A stretch of 51,492 nt of DNA from Gammaproteobacteria bacterium (GCA_029883265.1 JAOUJM010000006.1:1-51492), one strand, 5' to 3'. Positions 8,936-18,356 are shown, counted from the first letter of the stretch. Notes: generated by a model not told the origin, from the letters alone. Program-made: numbers and translations.

Positions 8936-8937
8936 TG

Positions 8938-9177
8938 TTATTGTGCCTCGGTTTCCATTTCTTTCAAACGAGAAATGATGGATTCAACCCGCTCCCGTGC
9001 AACCTCATTGCGATTTAGCAAATCAGAGCGCTCTGCTAATATTTCCGCTTGACGTTGCCGCAAATCTTGGTTTTCCGCCCGTAATTGATCGCATAAACTG
9101 ATCAACGCATCAATACGTTGCTCCAGTTGCAGCAATCGCTCTTTTTCATCATAAATCGATGTTTTTCTATCCCCCAT
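8938..9177 (-). CDS. ZapB-like coiled-coil protein (TIGR02449 type)
   Basis: 79 aa, almost entirely one coiled coil with heptad-spaced Leu (LLQLEQRIDALISLCDQLRA, then ENQDLRQRQAEIL). It is the small protein that regularly sits directly before zapA in non-enteric gammaproteobacteria. By position and structure it probably works with ZapA at the Z-ring, similar to ZapB, but no function is shown by sequence alone. It is the first gene of the minus-strand unit running through zapA, 6S RNA, ygfA and the EVE gene. Confidence 0.85.
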   Translation of the reverse strand: MGDRKTSIYDEKERLLQLEQRIDALISLCDQLRAENQDLRQRQAEILAERSDLLNRNEVARERVESIISRLKEMETEAQ

Positions 9178-9434
9178 GAGCCAAAATATAATTGCGTGGC
9201 GTCACTAGGTCAACGCAAATCCCGTTGTTTATTCGAATTATTTTTTATTCTTCGATTTCCGTAATTAACTTGGCCTAATGATCGGGTAATGTTAGCATTA
9301 TGCGCCCAAGCCTAGACAGAGATAAATGTGTAATAAGGCCAGATATCCGTCTTCGCAATTTAACATGGAACATCATTTGCAAATATCGCCAAACCATTAC
9401 CTTTAGCTACTACCCGAGATCATTATTTTCAATT

Positions 9435-10007
9435 ATGAAAAAATCCACCAAAATTAGTTTTAACCAGGTTGATGACGCTTTACGCCGAGCAAATGCGGAG
9501 GCAGATACGGCGGAGGCCCATGGTATGTTATGTGGAATGATTTGCGCTACGGGTCGCGGGGATATTAATAGTTGGATTCCACAAATTATTGGTGATCGTG
9601 ACCCAAGAGATGTATTAGTAAAAGAAAGCCATAAGCTCTTGATGGATTTACATGATCAAACCTTCGAACAAATTACTGACGGCAATTTTGCTCTAAAATT
9701 ACTCCTACCCAGCGACGACACTTCACTCGACCAACGCATACTTGATCTCGGCGAATGGTGTCAGGGTTTTTTGTTTGGCATGTCTTTATCCAATTTATCT
9801 GATCCCAAAAAACTACCTGACGAGGCAGGTGAGGTTTTGGCAGATATGGTAGATATCTCAAAAACAGGGTATGATGCAGGTGATGACGACGAGGAAAACG
9901 AAGCTGCTTATAATGAGATTGTGGAATATATTCGTATCGGCGTATTGGTTATTTATAACGAACTTAACGGTCATTTGCATTCTGCTGAAGGCCAAATCCT
10001 ACATTAG
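9435..10007 (+). CDS. ygfB: UPF0149 family protein YgfB
   Basis: 190 aa from the ATG at 9435; a longer ORF opens at 9300, but E. coli YgfB is about 192 aa and homology begins at MKKSTKISFNQVDDAL. Family landmarks: AEAHGMLCGMICA near the N-terminus, LGEWCQGFLFG in the middle, and the acidic EENEAAYNEIVEYIRIGVL near the end. All-helical cytosolic protein. In Pseudomonas, YgfB is linked to AmpC/AmpDh3 expression; the role here is unknown. First gene of the plus-strand unit ygfB-pepP-ubiH-ubiI. Confidence 0.93.
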   Translation: MKKSTKISFNQVDDALRRANAEADTAEAHGMLCGMICATGRGDINSWIPQIIGDRDPRDVLVKESHKLLMDLHDQTFEQITDGNFALKLLLPSDDTSLDQRILDLGEWCQGFLFGMSLSNLSDPKKLPDEAGEVLADMVDISKTGYDAGDDDEENEAAYNEIVEYIRIGVLVIYNELNGHLHSAEGQILH

Positions 10008-10015
10008 ACCTTATT

Positions 10016-11335
10016 ATGTATACTCATAAGGATTTGCGTGAATATGCACGACGTCGACGTGCGCTCATTAAACAACTACCACCCAAATCAGTGCTAATAA
10101 TAGCCACCGGTCATGAGAAAATTCGCAATCGGGATGCAGAATATCGTTTTCGACCAGCTAGTGATTTTTATTATCTCTGCGGCTTTGCCGAAGCCGATGC
10201 TGTGCTTGTCATACGCAAGGACAAAACACCCCATACTGTATTATTCAGCCTACCAAAAAATACACTTGCGGAGACTTGGACAGGACGTCGTGTCGGTCAG
10301 ACCGAAGCACGCAGTGTTTATGGTGTTGATGAAGCATATTCGCTTGATGATATGAACCTACAAATGCCTACATTGCTCGAGAATCAACAACGCATTTATT
10401 ACCCCATGGGTGAGGAACCAGATTTCGATCAACAAGTGCAAGCGTGGATTAAAAAAGTCAAACAAAAATATCGCAGTGGTGTAAACGCGCCTACTGAAAT
10501 TCATTCACATGAAAACCTTCTTCATAATATGCGTCTCATTAAATCTCCATGGGAAATTCAACGCATGCGTGTTGCCGCGAAAGTGTCTGCGCAAGCACAT
10601 CAAGAGGCTATGCGTAGCTGCAAACCCGGCCAATGGGAATATCAAATTGAAGCGGGCTTCGACCATGTTTTTCGCAAAAACAATTGTCATCACGCTTATA
10701 ACTCAATTGTCGCCAGTGGCGACAATGCCAATATTTTGCATTACACGGAAAATAATTCGCAACTTCAGGCGAAAGATTTATTACTCATTGATGCAGGCGC
10801 CGAATTTGACAACTATGCAGCAGATATTACGCGCACATTTCCTGTAAGTGGAAAATTTTCAAATGAACAAAAACTCTTATATCAGCTTGTGCTTGATGCG
10901 CAACAAGCTGCAATCAATCAAATCAAACCCGGGAAACCATGGAATCTACCTCATGATGCTGCAGTCAAAGTGTTAACCAAAGGCTTAGTCAAGCTCGGCA
11001 TTTTAAAGGGCAATATTCGCAAGTTAATCAAAGAAGAAAAATACAAACAATTTTATATGCATAATACCGGGCATTGGCTAGGCATGGATGTGCACGATGT
11101 CGGTGCTTATAAAGTTAATGGTCAATGGCGTAAATTTCTGCCAGGCATGGTTTTAACTGTCGAGCCAGGAATCTATATTGCCGCCAACACAAAAGGTGTT
11201 GCTAAAAAGTGGTGTGGCATTGGTATACGTATCGAAGACGACGTACTAGTGAACAAATCGTCCTGCGAGATTCTCACTAGTGACGTCGTAAAAGAAATTA
11301 GCGATATTGAAGCATTAATGGCTGAAGCGATATGA
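10016..11335 (+). CDS. pepP: Xaa-Pro aminopeptidase
   Basis: 439 aa (E. coli PepP 441). Cytosolic Mn-dependent aminopeptidase removing an N-terminal residue that precedes proline. The N-terminal creatinase-like domain (1-170) precedes a pita-bread catalytic domain with all five metal ligands visible: two Asp in LIDAGAEFDNYAADITRTF, His in MHNTGHWLGMDVHD, and Glu in TVEPGIYI and IRIEDDVLV. It follows ygfB by 8 bp and overlaps the ubiH start by 4 bp (ATGA), as in the conserved ygfB-pepP-ubiH-ubiI operon. Confidence 0.96.
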   Translation: MYTHKDLREYARRRRALIKQLPPKSVLIIATGHEKIRNRDAEYRFRPASDFYYLCGFAEADAVLVIRKDKTPHTVLFSLPKNTLAETWTGRRVGQTEARSVYGVDEAYSLDDMNLQMPTLLENQQRIYYPMGEEPDFDQQVQAWIKKVKQKYRSGVNAPTEIHSHENLLHNMRLIKSPWEIQRMRVAAKVSAQAHQEAMRSCKPGQWEYQIEAGFDHVFRKNNCHHAYNSIVASGDNANILHYTENNSQLQAKDLLLIDAGAEFDNYAADITRTFPVSGKFSNEQKLLYQLVLDAQQAAINQIKPGKPWNLPHDAAVKVLTKGLVKLGILKGNIRKLIKEEKYKQFYMHNTGHWLGMDVHDVGAYKVNGQWRKFLPGMVLTVEPGIYIAANTKGVAKKWCGIGIRIEDDVLVNKSSCEILTSDVVKEISDIEALMAEAI

Positions 11336-12555
11336 AACAGATACCACAATATGATTTAGTCATCATTGGCGGCGGCATGGTTGGCGCCAGTTTAGCGGCG
11401 GCCTTGCGCAGTACTAATTTAAAAATTGCAATTGTTGAAAAATTTTCATTTCAAGATAACCATCAACCCAGTTTTGACGCACGCTGCATTGCCCTCGCCT
11501 TCGGTAGTTTTCGTATTCTACGGTCTATGGGCATCACTGACGAATTACAAGATTATCTTACTGCGATAAACACTATTCATATTTCAGATCAAGGACATTT
11601 TGGCGTTACTCGTTTGAATGCAGACGAACAACAAGTGCCGGCATTGGGCTATGTGGTAGAAAATAGAGATTTTGGTCGCGTCCTGATGAAACATATTAAC
11701 AACAGCAAACACATTCATTTAATCTGTCCAGCAGAGTTAGCTAGCATTGAGAACAAAAACGATATCCTTAATATTCATTTGAACCACGCAGACAGTCCCA
11801 CACTGCAATGCAAACTTGTTATTGCTGCTGATGGCGCTAGCTCTTTGACCCGTCAATTGCTTGCAATCTCCCATGAAACTCATGATTACCAACAGGACGC
11901 AATAATAAGCACGGTCGAGACCAGCGAACCCCATCACGGCATGGCGTTTGAACGTTTTACTTCGCATGGTCCCGTTGCCTTGCTGCCAATTCGTCAACAA
12001 CGCTGCTCATTGGTATACACCGTTAAACGAGAGAATACTGCATCAACACTCGAATTGGGCGACGAACAGTTCCTCAATAGACTTCAATCAGACATGGGCT
12101 ATCGTCTTGGGAAATTCACCCGCCTTGGTCGTCGTCATTGTTACCCATTAAAACTAATACGTGCCAAGCGCTTGGTCTGTCAACGGGGTGCGTTAATTGG
12201 TAATGCTGCCCACAGCTTGCATCCAATCGCCGGCCAAGGTTTTAATTTGGGAATCCGCGACGCAGCATACTTAGCAGAGATCATTATTGACGCAAGCAAT
12301 CAGGGACTCGATATTGGTGATTTAAGCGTGCTAAAAAAATACGAACAACACCAGCAACTCGACCATCAAAGCACTATTAAATTTACCGATCGCCTGGTAA
12401 ATATTTTTTCCAATAATTTTTCACCTTTATCTTATTCACGCTCAAAAGCACTTGGACTTACCAATTTAATTCCAGGCACTAAAACCCGTTTGGCACAGCA
12501 AGCCATGGGAGTCAAAGGTCATTTGCCACGTCTGGCCAGAGGACTACGTTTGTGA
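11332..12555 (+). CDS. ubiH: Ubiquinone biosynthesis FAD-dependent hydroxylase UbiH
   Basis: 407 aa flavoprotein monooxygenase of aerobic ubiquinone synthesis (ring C1 hydroxylation). Motifs: dinucleotide fold DLVIIGGGMVGASLAAAL at residue 7, the middle DG motif LVIAADGASSLTRQ, and the FAD-ribityl motif ALIGNAAHSLHPIAGQGFNLGIRDA. Between the two UbiH/UbiI paralogues in this operon, the first gene after pepP is normally UbiH. The start overlaps the pepP stop, and the end overlaps the ubiI start by 4 bp, so the three are translationally coupled. Confidence 0.92.
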   Translation: MKQIPQYDLVIIGGGMVGASLAAALRSTNLKIAIVEKFSFQDNHQPSFDARCIALAFGSFRILRSMGITDELQDYLTAINTIHISDQGHFGVTRLNADEQQVPALGYVVENRDFGRVLMKHINNSKHIHLICPAELASIENKNDILNIHLNHADSPTLQCKLVIAADGASSLTRQLLAISHETHDYQQDAIISTVETSEPHHGMAFERFTSHGPVALLPIRQQRCSLVYTVKRENTASTLELGDEQFLNRLQSDMGYRLGKFTRLGRRHCYPLKLIRAKRLVCQRGALIGNAAHSLHPIAGQGFNLGIRDAAYLAEIIIDASNQGLDIGDLSVLKKYEQHQQLDHQSTIKFTDRLVNIFSNNFSPLSYSRSKALGLTNLIPGTKTRLAQQAMGVKGHLPRLARGLRL

Positions 12556-13781
12556 GCAAGTGTTACGACTATGATGTTATTATTGTTGGCGGAGGAATGG
12601 TTGGCACCGCAAGCGCGTGCGCACTTTCCCAATTAGGATTATCGGTTGCGATTATTGACATTAAAAGCGCTCAAACCCAGTGGCAGCAGGATACAATTGA
12701 CATGCGCGTCAGCGCGATTACCCTAGCTTCACAACGCATCTTAAAGCGTCTCAATGCCTGGCCGCTAATTTTGGAAAAACGCGCCAATGCCTATGAACAC
12801 ATGCATGTTTGGGATGCAAGCGGTAGTGGTTATATTCATTTTGATTGTGCTGATATTGGTGAACCTTGCTTGGGTCATATTATTGAAAACAATGTTGTTA
12901 TCAGTAGTTTATGGCAAATTATACAACAACAAACGATTGACATTTTCGCGCCCGCGCAAATTGAAACAATACACTTTCATCATCATCAGGTTGAAATTTT
13001 ATTGCAATACAATCAAAACACTTTAAATTTGACTAGCAAACTCATTATTGCCGCCGATGGTGCCCAATCGCTACTACGCCAACAAGCCAGTATAGAGGTC
13101 ACCGCGTGGTCTTATCATCAACACGCCCTAGTTTGCACGGTTAAAACATCAGAATCACATCAACAAACCGCTTGGCAACGTTTTCTCAGCTCCGGCCCTC
13201 TGGCTTTTTTACCTTTGCAGGAAAATTATTGTTCTATTGTTTGGTCAACCTCACCCGAGCAAGCCAATCAACTAAAGCACGCGAGTGATGAACAGTTTTT
13301 GCTAGAACTCAATTCAGCTATCGCTGAATCACCATTAGGTGAGGTCAATCAAACTAGTTCACGCGGTGTTTTTCCTCTACAACGACAACATGCTCAAAGC
13401 TATATTGCTCAACGAATGGTTTTAGTGGGCGATGCTGCGCACACCATTCACCCATTGGCTGGGCAGGGTGTTAATCTTGGCTTTCTTGACGTTGCCAGCC
13501 TTACTCAGGTGATTAGTCAAGCTTTAGAGCAGAACAAAGATATTGGTGCACAACATATTTTGCGGCGTTATGAGCGCGCCCGCAAAGGTGACAATCTACT
13601 TATGATGAGCAGTATGGATGCTTTTAAATGGCTTTTTAGTAACAATAATCCATCTTTGAGCCTGTTGCGTAATAGCGGCTTGAAGCTTAGCAATCAACTG
13701 CCAGGGGTCAAAAATTATTTTATGCAGCAAGCCATGGGCGCCAATCGAAATCTCCCACCTTTAGCGCAAGCTATTTATTAG
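12552..13781 (+). CDS. ubiI: Ubiquinone biosynthesis hydroxylase UbiI/VisC family
   Basis: 409 aa, paralogue of the preceding gene. UbiI hydroxylates ring C5 in aerobic ubiquinone synthesis. Motifs: VIIVGGGMVGTASACAL, LIIAADGAQSLLRQ and MVLVGDAAHTIHPLAGQGVNLGFLD. The start is GTG at 12552, overlapping the ubiH TGA. The position as last gene of ygfB-pepP-ubiH-ubiI favours UbiI/VisC over UbiF or UbiL-type relatives. Sequence alone does not prove which ring carbon is hydroxylated. Confidence 0.88.
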   Translation: MSKCYDYDVIIVGGGMVGTASACALSQLGLSVAIIDIKSAQTQWQQDTIDMRVSAITLASQRILKRLNAWPLILEKRANAYEHMHVWDASGSGYIHFDCADIGEPCLGHIIENNVVISSLWQIIQQQTIDIFAPAQIETIHFHHHQVEILLQYNQNTLNLTSKLIIAADGAQSLLRQQASIEVTAWSYHQHALVCTVKTSESHQQTAWQRFLSSGPLAFLPLQENYCSIVWSTSPEQANQLKHASDEQFLLELNSAIAESPLGEVNQTSSRGVFPLQRQHAQSYIAQRMVLVGDAAHTIHPLAGQGVNLGFLDVASLTQVISQALEQNKDIGAQHILRRYERARKGDNLLMMSSMDAFKWLFSNNNPSLSLLRNSGLKLSNQLPGVKNYFMQQAMGANRNLPPLAQAIY

Positions 13782-13868
13782 CTATGTTTGACGTTTTCCT
13801 CAGTGAAAAAAGATTAAATATTTAAACAGCAAACGACGACCTCTATGAACAGCAAACAAGGTGGTCTC

Positions 13869-14996
13869 ATGCAAGAAAAAATATTAATCGTGGAAGACGA
13901 CGAAGACGTACTCAATATGCACGAACTGTTAATCAGCAAACTTGGCTACCAAAGCATTCCTGCTAGCAATGGCAGCAGTGCACTTACGACTTTAGACTGC
14001 GACCAAGAGATTCGTCTAATTTTATGCGATATTAATATGCCTGACATTAATGGTTACGACCTTTGCAAGGACATCAAATCAAATGAGAATCTAAAAGACA
14101 TCCCTTTGGTTTTTGTTTCAGCATTAACGGACATAGAAGAAAAAATTCGCGGCTATGAAGCCGGCGCCGATGATTATATTGAAAAACCCATCGAAGAAAA
14201 CGTACTAAAATACAAGATTAAAAGCCTTTTAGACTCAGAAAAACACTTAAAAGATTTAAATGAACAAATAGTAGAAAGTCACAAAACAACCGAACAAATA
14301 ATGAAATATTATGGTGATTTGGGCCAAGTACTGGATTTTTATAATACCATACAAAAAACTCACACCTTTGAATATTTATCAGACACATTATTCAGCGTAA
14401 CTGACAACTTCCAGCTCAACTGTGTAATACAATTCGATACGACTGATGGCCTGCAAACGTTTAGCTCAACCGGTACCGCAACACCTTTAGAATCCAATCT
14501 ACTTGAGTTATCCCGCAACAAAGAACGCTTTCTCGATTTCGGAGCCCGCACAATAATTAATTATAGTGACTTTTCTCTTTTAATAAAAAACATGCCTATT
14601 ACCAATCAAGAACGCTATGGCATTTTGAAAGACACTTTAGGTGCGTTGTGCAACGCACTCGCGTCACGAGTTGACGTTTTAAATAAATATGCTATCTCTA
14701 ACAAAAAAGACAATATTGTAAGTACAGTCAAACTTGGCCTTGAAAAAGTCCGAGGGGCTACAGAAACACTTCAAGAACGTAATATAGAGGCTATTGAAAC
14801 CATGATGGATGACATAGAAAACGCTTTCATTAGCTTGGGCTTGAGTGATGAACAGGAGAATAACATTCGCCACATAATCGATCTTTGTCGGCAACGCATG
14901 GTTACTGCATTTGAAGATGGCAAAGAAATTGTTGTTTCCATGAGCGAGATCGATCGCCAATTAGATCAGAGCTTTCAGATCGGAAAGTCCACTTAA
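13869..14996 (+). CDS. Response regulator with unrecognised C-terminal output region
   Basis: 375 aa. Residues 1-120 are a receiver domain: EDD acidic pair, phospho-acceptor Asp54 in LILCDINMPDINGYDL, Ser in FVSALT, and Lys106 in YIEKPI. Start ATG 13869 is preferred because AAGG lies 7 bases upstream; an in-frame ATG at 13845 would add eight residues with no good ribosome site. Residues about 120-160 look like a linker helix. Residues about 160-280 contain a mixed alpha/beta, GAF-like region (VTDNFQLNCVIQFDTTDGL), and 280-375 is helical. No DNA-binding, GGDEF, EAL or kinase motif is visible. It lies 87 bp downstream of ubiI with no kinase nearby. Confidence 0.8.
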   Translation: MQEKILIVEDDEDVLNMHELLISKLGYQSIPASNGSSALTTLDCDQEIRLILCDINMPDINGYDLCKDIKSNENLKDIPLVFVSALTDIEEKIRGYEAGADDYIEKPIEENVLKYKIKSLLDSEKHLKDLNEQIVESHKTTEQIMKYYGDLGQVLDFYNTIQKTHTFEYLSDTLFSVTDNFQLNCVIQFDTTDGLQTFSSTGTATPLESNLLELSRNKERFLDFGARTIINYSDFSLLIKNMPITNQERYGILKDTLGALCNALASRVDVLNKYAISNKKDNIVSTVKLGLEKVRGATETLQERNIEAIETMMDDIENAFISLGLSDEQENNIRHIIDLCRQRMVTAFEDGKEIVVSMSEIDRQLDQSFQIGKST

Positions 14997-15053
14997 GATT
15001 GCGATATACAGATGAAGCACGTATGCTTATAGAAAATAATAAGGGACGAACTC

Positions 15054-15785
15054 ATGTTAAAAACTTTTCTCATGCTCTGCATCTTGCCTATTTGCATCGC
15101 ATATTCATGCGCTATTCAGGCGGATTGGCGCGACAAATTGAAAGAAGCAGCTCAAATAGTCGAAGAACAAAAATCTGATAAACCCAACCAAAAAGAAGTC
15201 GCACAAGGATTAAAGCAGGCTTTAGAGAACGGTTCTGACAAAGCCGTCACCACTCTTGGAAAGACCGACGGTTTTTACAAAGATCCAAGCGTTAAAATTC
15301 TAATGCCTCCGGAACTACTTAAAGTTGACCAAACCCTTCGTAAGATTGGGCAAAATAAACTGGCGGATGAATTCATTCAAACTATGAATCGCGCCGCCGA
15401 GCTTGCAGTCAAAACCACTTTAAATATTTTTGTCGATGCCATAAAAAAAATGACAATAATCGACGCTTTAACAATTCTTGCTGGCTCCGATGATGCTGCC
15501 ACAAGATATTTTGAACGAACCGAAGGCTCGCGTTTACACGGCACAATCAAACCTATCGTGACCGACGCCACAAAAACTGTCGGCGTTACCAAAGTTTATA
15601 AAAAAATTCGAAATCGTTTGCGTTTTGTTGCTCCATCCCTAACCAATAACTTACCTGAACTAGACGAGTATATTACCCAAAAAACGATGGACGGTTTATT
15701 CCTAAAAATTGCTGAAGAAGAGGGTCGTATTCGAAAAGATCCGGTCGCCAGAACAACAGACTTACTTCGGCGTGTTTTTGGATAG
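15054..15785 (+). CDS. DUF4197 family secreted protein
   Basis: 243 aa. Signal peptide about residues 1-22 (LMLCILPICIAYSCAIQA). The body matches the DUF4197 pattern: ALENGSDKAVTTLGKTDGF, the block MPPELLKVDQTLRKIGQ, NRAAELAVKTTLNIF, and DALTILAGSDDAATRYFER followed by TxxL/I-x-P repeats. The cleavage region contains Cys19, but the flanking residues do not form a convincing lipobox, so soluble periplasmic is more likely. Function of the family is unknown. A ribosome site (AAGGGACGAACTC) precedes the ATG. Confidence 0.85.
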   Translation: MLKTFLMLCILPICIAYSCAIQADWRDKLKEAAQIVEEQKSDKPNQKEVAQGLKQALENGSDKAVTTLGKTDGFYKDPSVKILMPPELLKVDQTLRKIGQNKLADEFIQTMNRAAELAVKTTLNIFVDAIKKMTIIDALTILAGSDDAATRYFERTEGSRLHGTIKPIVTDATKTVGVTKVYKKIRNRLRFVAPSLTNNLPELDEYITQKTMDGLFLKIAEEEGRIRKDPVARTTDLLRRVFG

Positions 15786-15983
15786 GCATTGGCAAACACG
15801 CTACGCTATTCTTTTAGGTCACTAAGTAAACCCTTGTTTCATTTAAGGATGACTAAGCGGGCGCAAAGTCTTTGCAATACGCTGCATATTTGTCCATACT
15901 TAACGTTGGTTTTATGATACCAATATTCTGTTTGTGCTCGAAAGTTGTGAGCAAGCCTGTGAAATAAGCAACTGCAAGACTAT

Positions 15984-16739
15984 ATGAGCGAATCCATTCC
16001 AACGATCTTAATCACCGGCGGCGCCCAAGGCATCGGACGTGCGCTATGCGGTTTTTTCATATCCAAGGGCTATAGTGTCGTTTGTGCCGACATTGATGAA
16101 ACCGCAGGCGCTGAATTGCTGTTACAATTTAAGAATGAGGCGCAGTTTCTTTGGGCACCATGTAATGTTGCCAATGAAAATCAAGTACAACACATGATTC
16201 AAAATAGCATAGAACGCTTTGGTGGTCTTACTACACTTATCAATTGCGCAGCTGTTAATCGACAAAAACCTATTAGCGAATTAACACTGGTCGAATGGTC
16301 TACCGTAATTGCTAGCAATCTCACCGGCCCTTTTTTATGCAGCAAATATGCAGCGCCTTTTCTAAAACAAAACGGTGGCAGCATAATAAATATTGCCTCC
16401 ACTCGTGCACTTATGTCAGAGGCAAACACAGAAGCCTATTCTGCATCAAAAGGAGGATTGATTTCATTAACTCACTCACTCGCAATTAGCCTTGCGCCTG
16501 ATATCCGCGTTAATTGCATTAGTCCAGGCTGGATAGACGTGAGTGAATTTAAAAAGTCCGGTACTGAGACTACTCACCCAATCAATGCAGATGATCATGC
16601 GCTCCATCCCAGCGGACGAGTTGGCACCACTCAAGATATTTGTTATTTAGTCGATTTCTTAGCATCCAATAAAGCTCAATTCATTACCGGTGCGAATTAT
16701 ATTATTGATGGTGGCATGACCCGTAAAATGATTTATTAA
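15984..16739 (+). CDS. Short-chain dehydrogenase/reductase (SDR)
   Basis: 251 aa classical SDR. NAD(P)-binding TGGAQGIG at residues 11-18, CAAVN in place of the usual NAG element, catalytic Ser in IINIASTRA, and Tyr-x-x-x-Lys in AYSASKGGLISL (about 152-156). The C-terminus IIDGGMTRKMIY is typical of FabG-like enzymes. Asp after beta-2 (VVCADIDE) suggests a preference for NAD over NADP. The substrate cannot be inferred. The gene is followed 18 bp later by an unknown membrane protein. Confidence 0.9.
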   Translation: MSESIPTILITGGAQGIGRALCGFFISKGYSVVCADIDETAGAELLLQFKNEAQFLWAPCNVANENQVQHMIQNSIERFGGLTTLINCAAVNRQKPISELTLVEWSTVIASNLTGPFLCSKYAAPFLKQNGGSIINIASTRALMSEANTEAYSASKGGLISLTHSLAISLAPDIRVNCISPGWIDVSEFKKSGTETTHPINADDHALHPSGRVGTTQDICYLVDFLASNKAQFITGANYIIDGGMTRKMIY

Positions 16740-16757
16740 TCCTCTAATCCTAAACAT

Positions 16758-17486
16758 ATGTTTGATAGAAAAATAGTATTCCTAATACCCATCAGCATCA
16801 TTATTGCTCTGTTTGTTCTAGCATTTTTCAAGCTGGAAACATTTAATTATTCCAATGACTCTCACGAGCTAGCAAATCATGTTTATCAACAAATTATGTC
16901 CGACGAAATATTTTCAAGCATAGATCAACACCAAAAACTTATCTCGGAGAACATCAAACAGTCAATTTCTCAAGCCATTGCTAAAGGCCAAGATCCTGAT
17001 CTTATCATTCACCAGCTTAAGCAAAACCGCAGCAGTTTGATCATGGATATTGCCATATTCAGCGACAACATAAGTATCGTTAAATTTCTTGGCAATCTTG
17101 TTAAACAGATGCAGCACACACTAAATATAAGTGGCGACGCCTGTTATCAATTAGTTTTCCCAGAACAATATGGAAAATACAGTAGCGACAATCATGAATT
17201 TTCAAAACTTAAGCAAGATGAACATATGATTTCATTGCAAATCATACGCAATGCCAATCTACTTGAAAACAAACTTGATCAGAAGCGCGCAAGCATACTA
17301 CTCGAACAAGCCTATGAGTTATTGGCGAATCGTTATGCCGATAAAGCACTTTTACTTGCCGACCCTACCCAACAAGGCATCGACAAAAAACAAGCTTGCG
17401 GGATGATTATTGCGCTCTACCAACACATTATCAGCCTCCCCACAGAACAGGCTGGCTTGTTAGCCCGCTTTATGTTTCAGAAGTAG
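16758..17486 (+). CDS. Unknown protein with an N-terminal membrane anchor
   Basis: 242 aa, not recognised. One hydrophobic helix (about 5-25, KIVFLIPISIIIALFVLAFF) acts as a signal anchor; the rest is mainly alpha-helical and likely periplasmic. Two Cys are present, in GDACYQLVFPEQYG (about 130) and KKQACGMIIALYQHI (about 215), which could form a disulfide. The ending AGLLARFMFQK is compact and hydrophobic. It follows the SDR gene by 18 bp and converges on the spermidine-synthase-like gene with a 3-bp gap. No function is proposed. Confidence 0.7.
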   Translation: MFDRKIVFLIPISIIIALFVLAFFKLETFNYSNDSHELANHVYQQIMSDEIFSSIDQHQKLISENIKQSISQAIAKGQDPDLIIHQLKQNRSSLIMDIAIFSDNISIVKFLGNLVKQMQHTLNISGDACYQLVFPEQYGKYSSDNHEFSKLKQDEHMISLQIIRNANLLENKLDQKRASILLEQAYELLANRYADKALLLADPTQQGIDKKQACGMIIALYQHIISLPTEQAGLLARFMFQK

Positions 17487-17489
17487 ACT

Positions 17490-18356
17490 TCATACCAGCA
17501 ATTTTCGCAAATCTTTACTCAAGGCGAATACATGATTATGCGCGTCACCATCATAAAATTTTAGCTTTGATTCTATATTTCTTCGATCAAGTCTGCGATT
17601 AACAATTTCTTTGGGCAATTTGGCAACATGACAAGCATCGCTTGCACAAATACAAGTTTTAATATTTGTCGACGACGGCACAAATACACGCCCGGTATCA
17701 ATAAACTTGAAGTGGGCTTTCACTAAGCTCAATAAATTCAAGTGGCGCTCATTATCGCTTACTGAGAAAGGAAAACTTTTCATGACAAAACTTCCACCAG
17801 GATGCATGCGAATTTTTATTTTTTGCAACAGTTTACTAAAAGATTCAACACTCATGGAAGATAGCAACTCAATTTGATCGTAGACCACAATGTCAAATGG
17901 CATGGAGAATTGATGAAAGAATGCTGACATATCACCAATGACAAACTCTACTCTCGGGTCATCAAAAACACCCTGATGCCATTCGGGAAGAAAACGTTCA
18001 CAAGCATCAATAAAATCCCCATCTTGGTCAAGCACAATGACTTTTTCTATATCAGGGTGCTTTAGAATTTCGCGTAAGCCTGCGCCATGGCCTCCACCGA
18101 GTAATAACACTCGCTGTGGATGCGGATGCGCTAATAAGGCAGGATGAATTATCGATTCATGATAAATATATTCATCATCCTCCGCTGAATGACAATACTC
18201 ATCAAAATAAAGCATTTTGCCGTGAACTGAATGATGATAAATCGCGAACCGTCGTTGCGGCGTCTGGTGTACATAAAGTGTGTTAGTGCGTAAATTTGGA
18301 TTTTCTTCGATGACACGCATATCCATTGCATGCCCAAGCTGAGCATTCGTCCCCAT
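17490..18356 (-). CDS. Spermidine synthase (SpeE) family protein with altered active-site motifs
   Basis: 288 aa, same length and architecture as SpeE: N-terminal beta region, then a Rossmann methyltransferase-like fold. The family blocks align but key residues differ. The GGGDG motif for decarboxylated SAM is GGGHG (87-91). The Gln of DGVVQTTERDE is His56 (DEYCHSAEDDE). The catalytic DxTDP loop is YDQIEL (159-164). YHE, the Asp at the end of beta-2 (VIVLDQD) and DDPRVEFVIGD are kept. I infer that it is not a normal aminopropyltransferase. It may use another substrate or be a non-catalytic paralogue. Confidence 0.82.
   Translation of the reverse strand: MGTNAQLGHAMDMRVIEENPNLRTNTLYVHQTPQRRFAIYHHSVHGKMLYFDEYCHSAEDDEYIYHESIIHPALLAHPHPQRVLLLGGGHGAGLREILKHPDIEKVIVLDQDGDFIDACERFLPEWHQGVFDDPRVEFVIGDMSAFFHQFSMPFDIVVYDQIELLSSMSVESFSKLLQKIKIRMHPGGSFVMKSFPFSVSDNERHLNLLSLVKAHFKFIDTGRVFVPSSTNIKTCICASDACHVAKLPKEIVNRRLDRRNIESKLKFYDGDAHNHVFALSKDLRKLLV

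Noticed and set aside
9300-9434. N-terminal extension of YgfB from the ATG at 9300
   Set aside because: The extra 45 residues have no counterpart in the family, whose members are about 190 aa and start at MKKS-like sequence.
15770-15801. Inverted repeat GCGTGTTT / AAACACGC at the end of the DUF4197 gene
   Set aside because: The loop is 16 bases and no T-run follows; too weak to call a terminator.
17490-18356. Naming this gene speE
   Set aside because: Family membership is clear but three substrate and catalytic motifs are changed, so the enzyme name is not supported.
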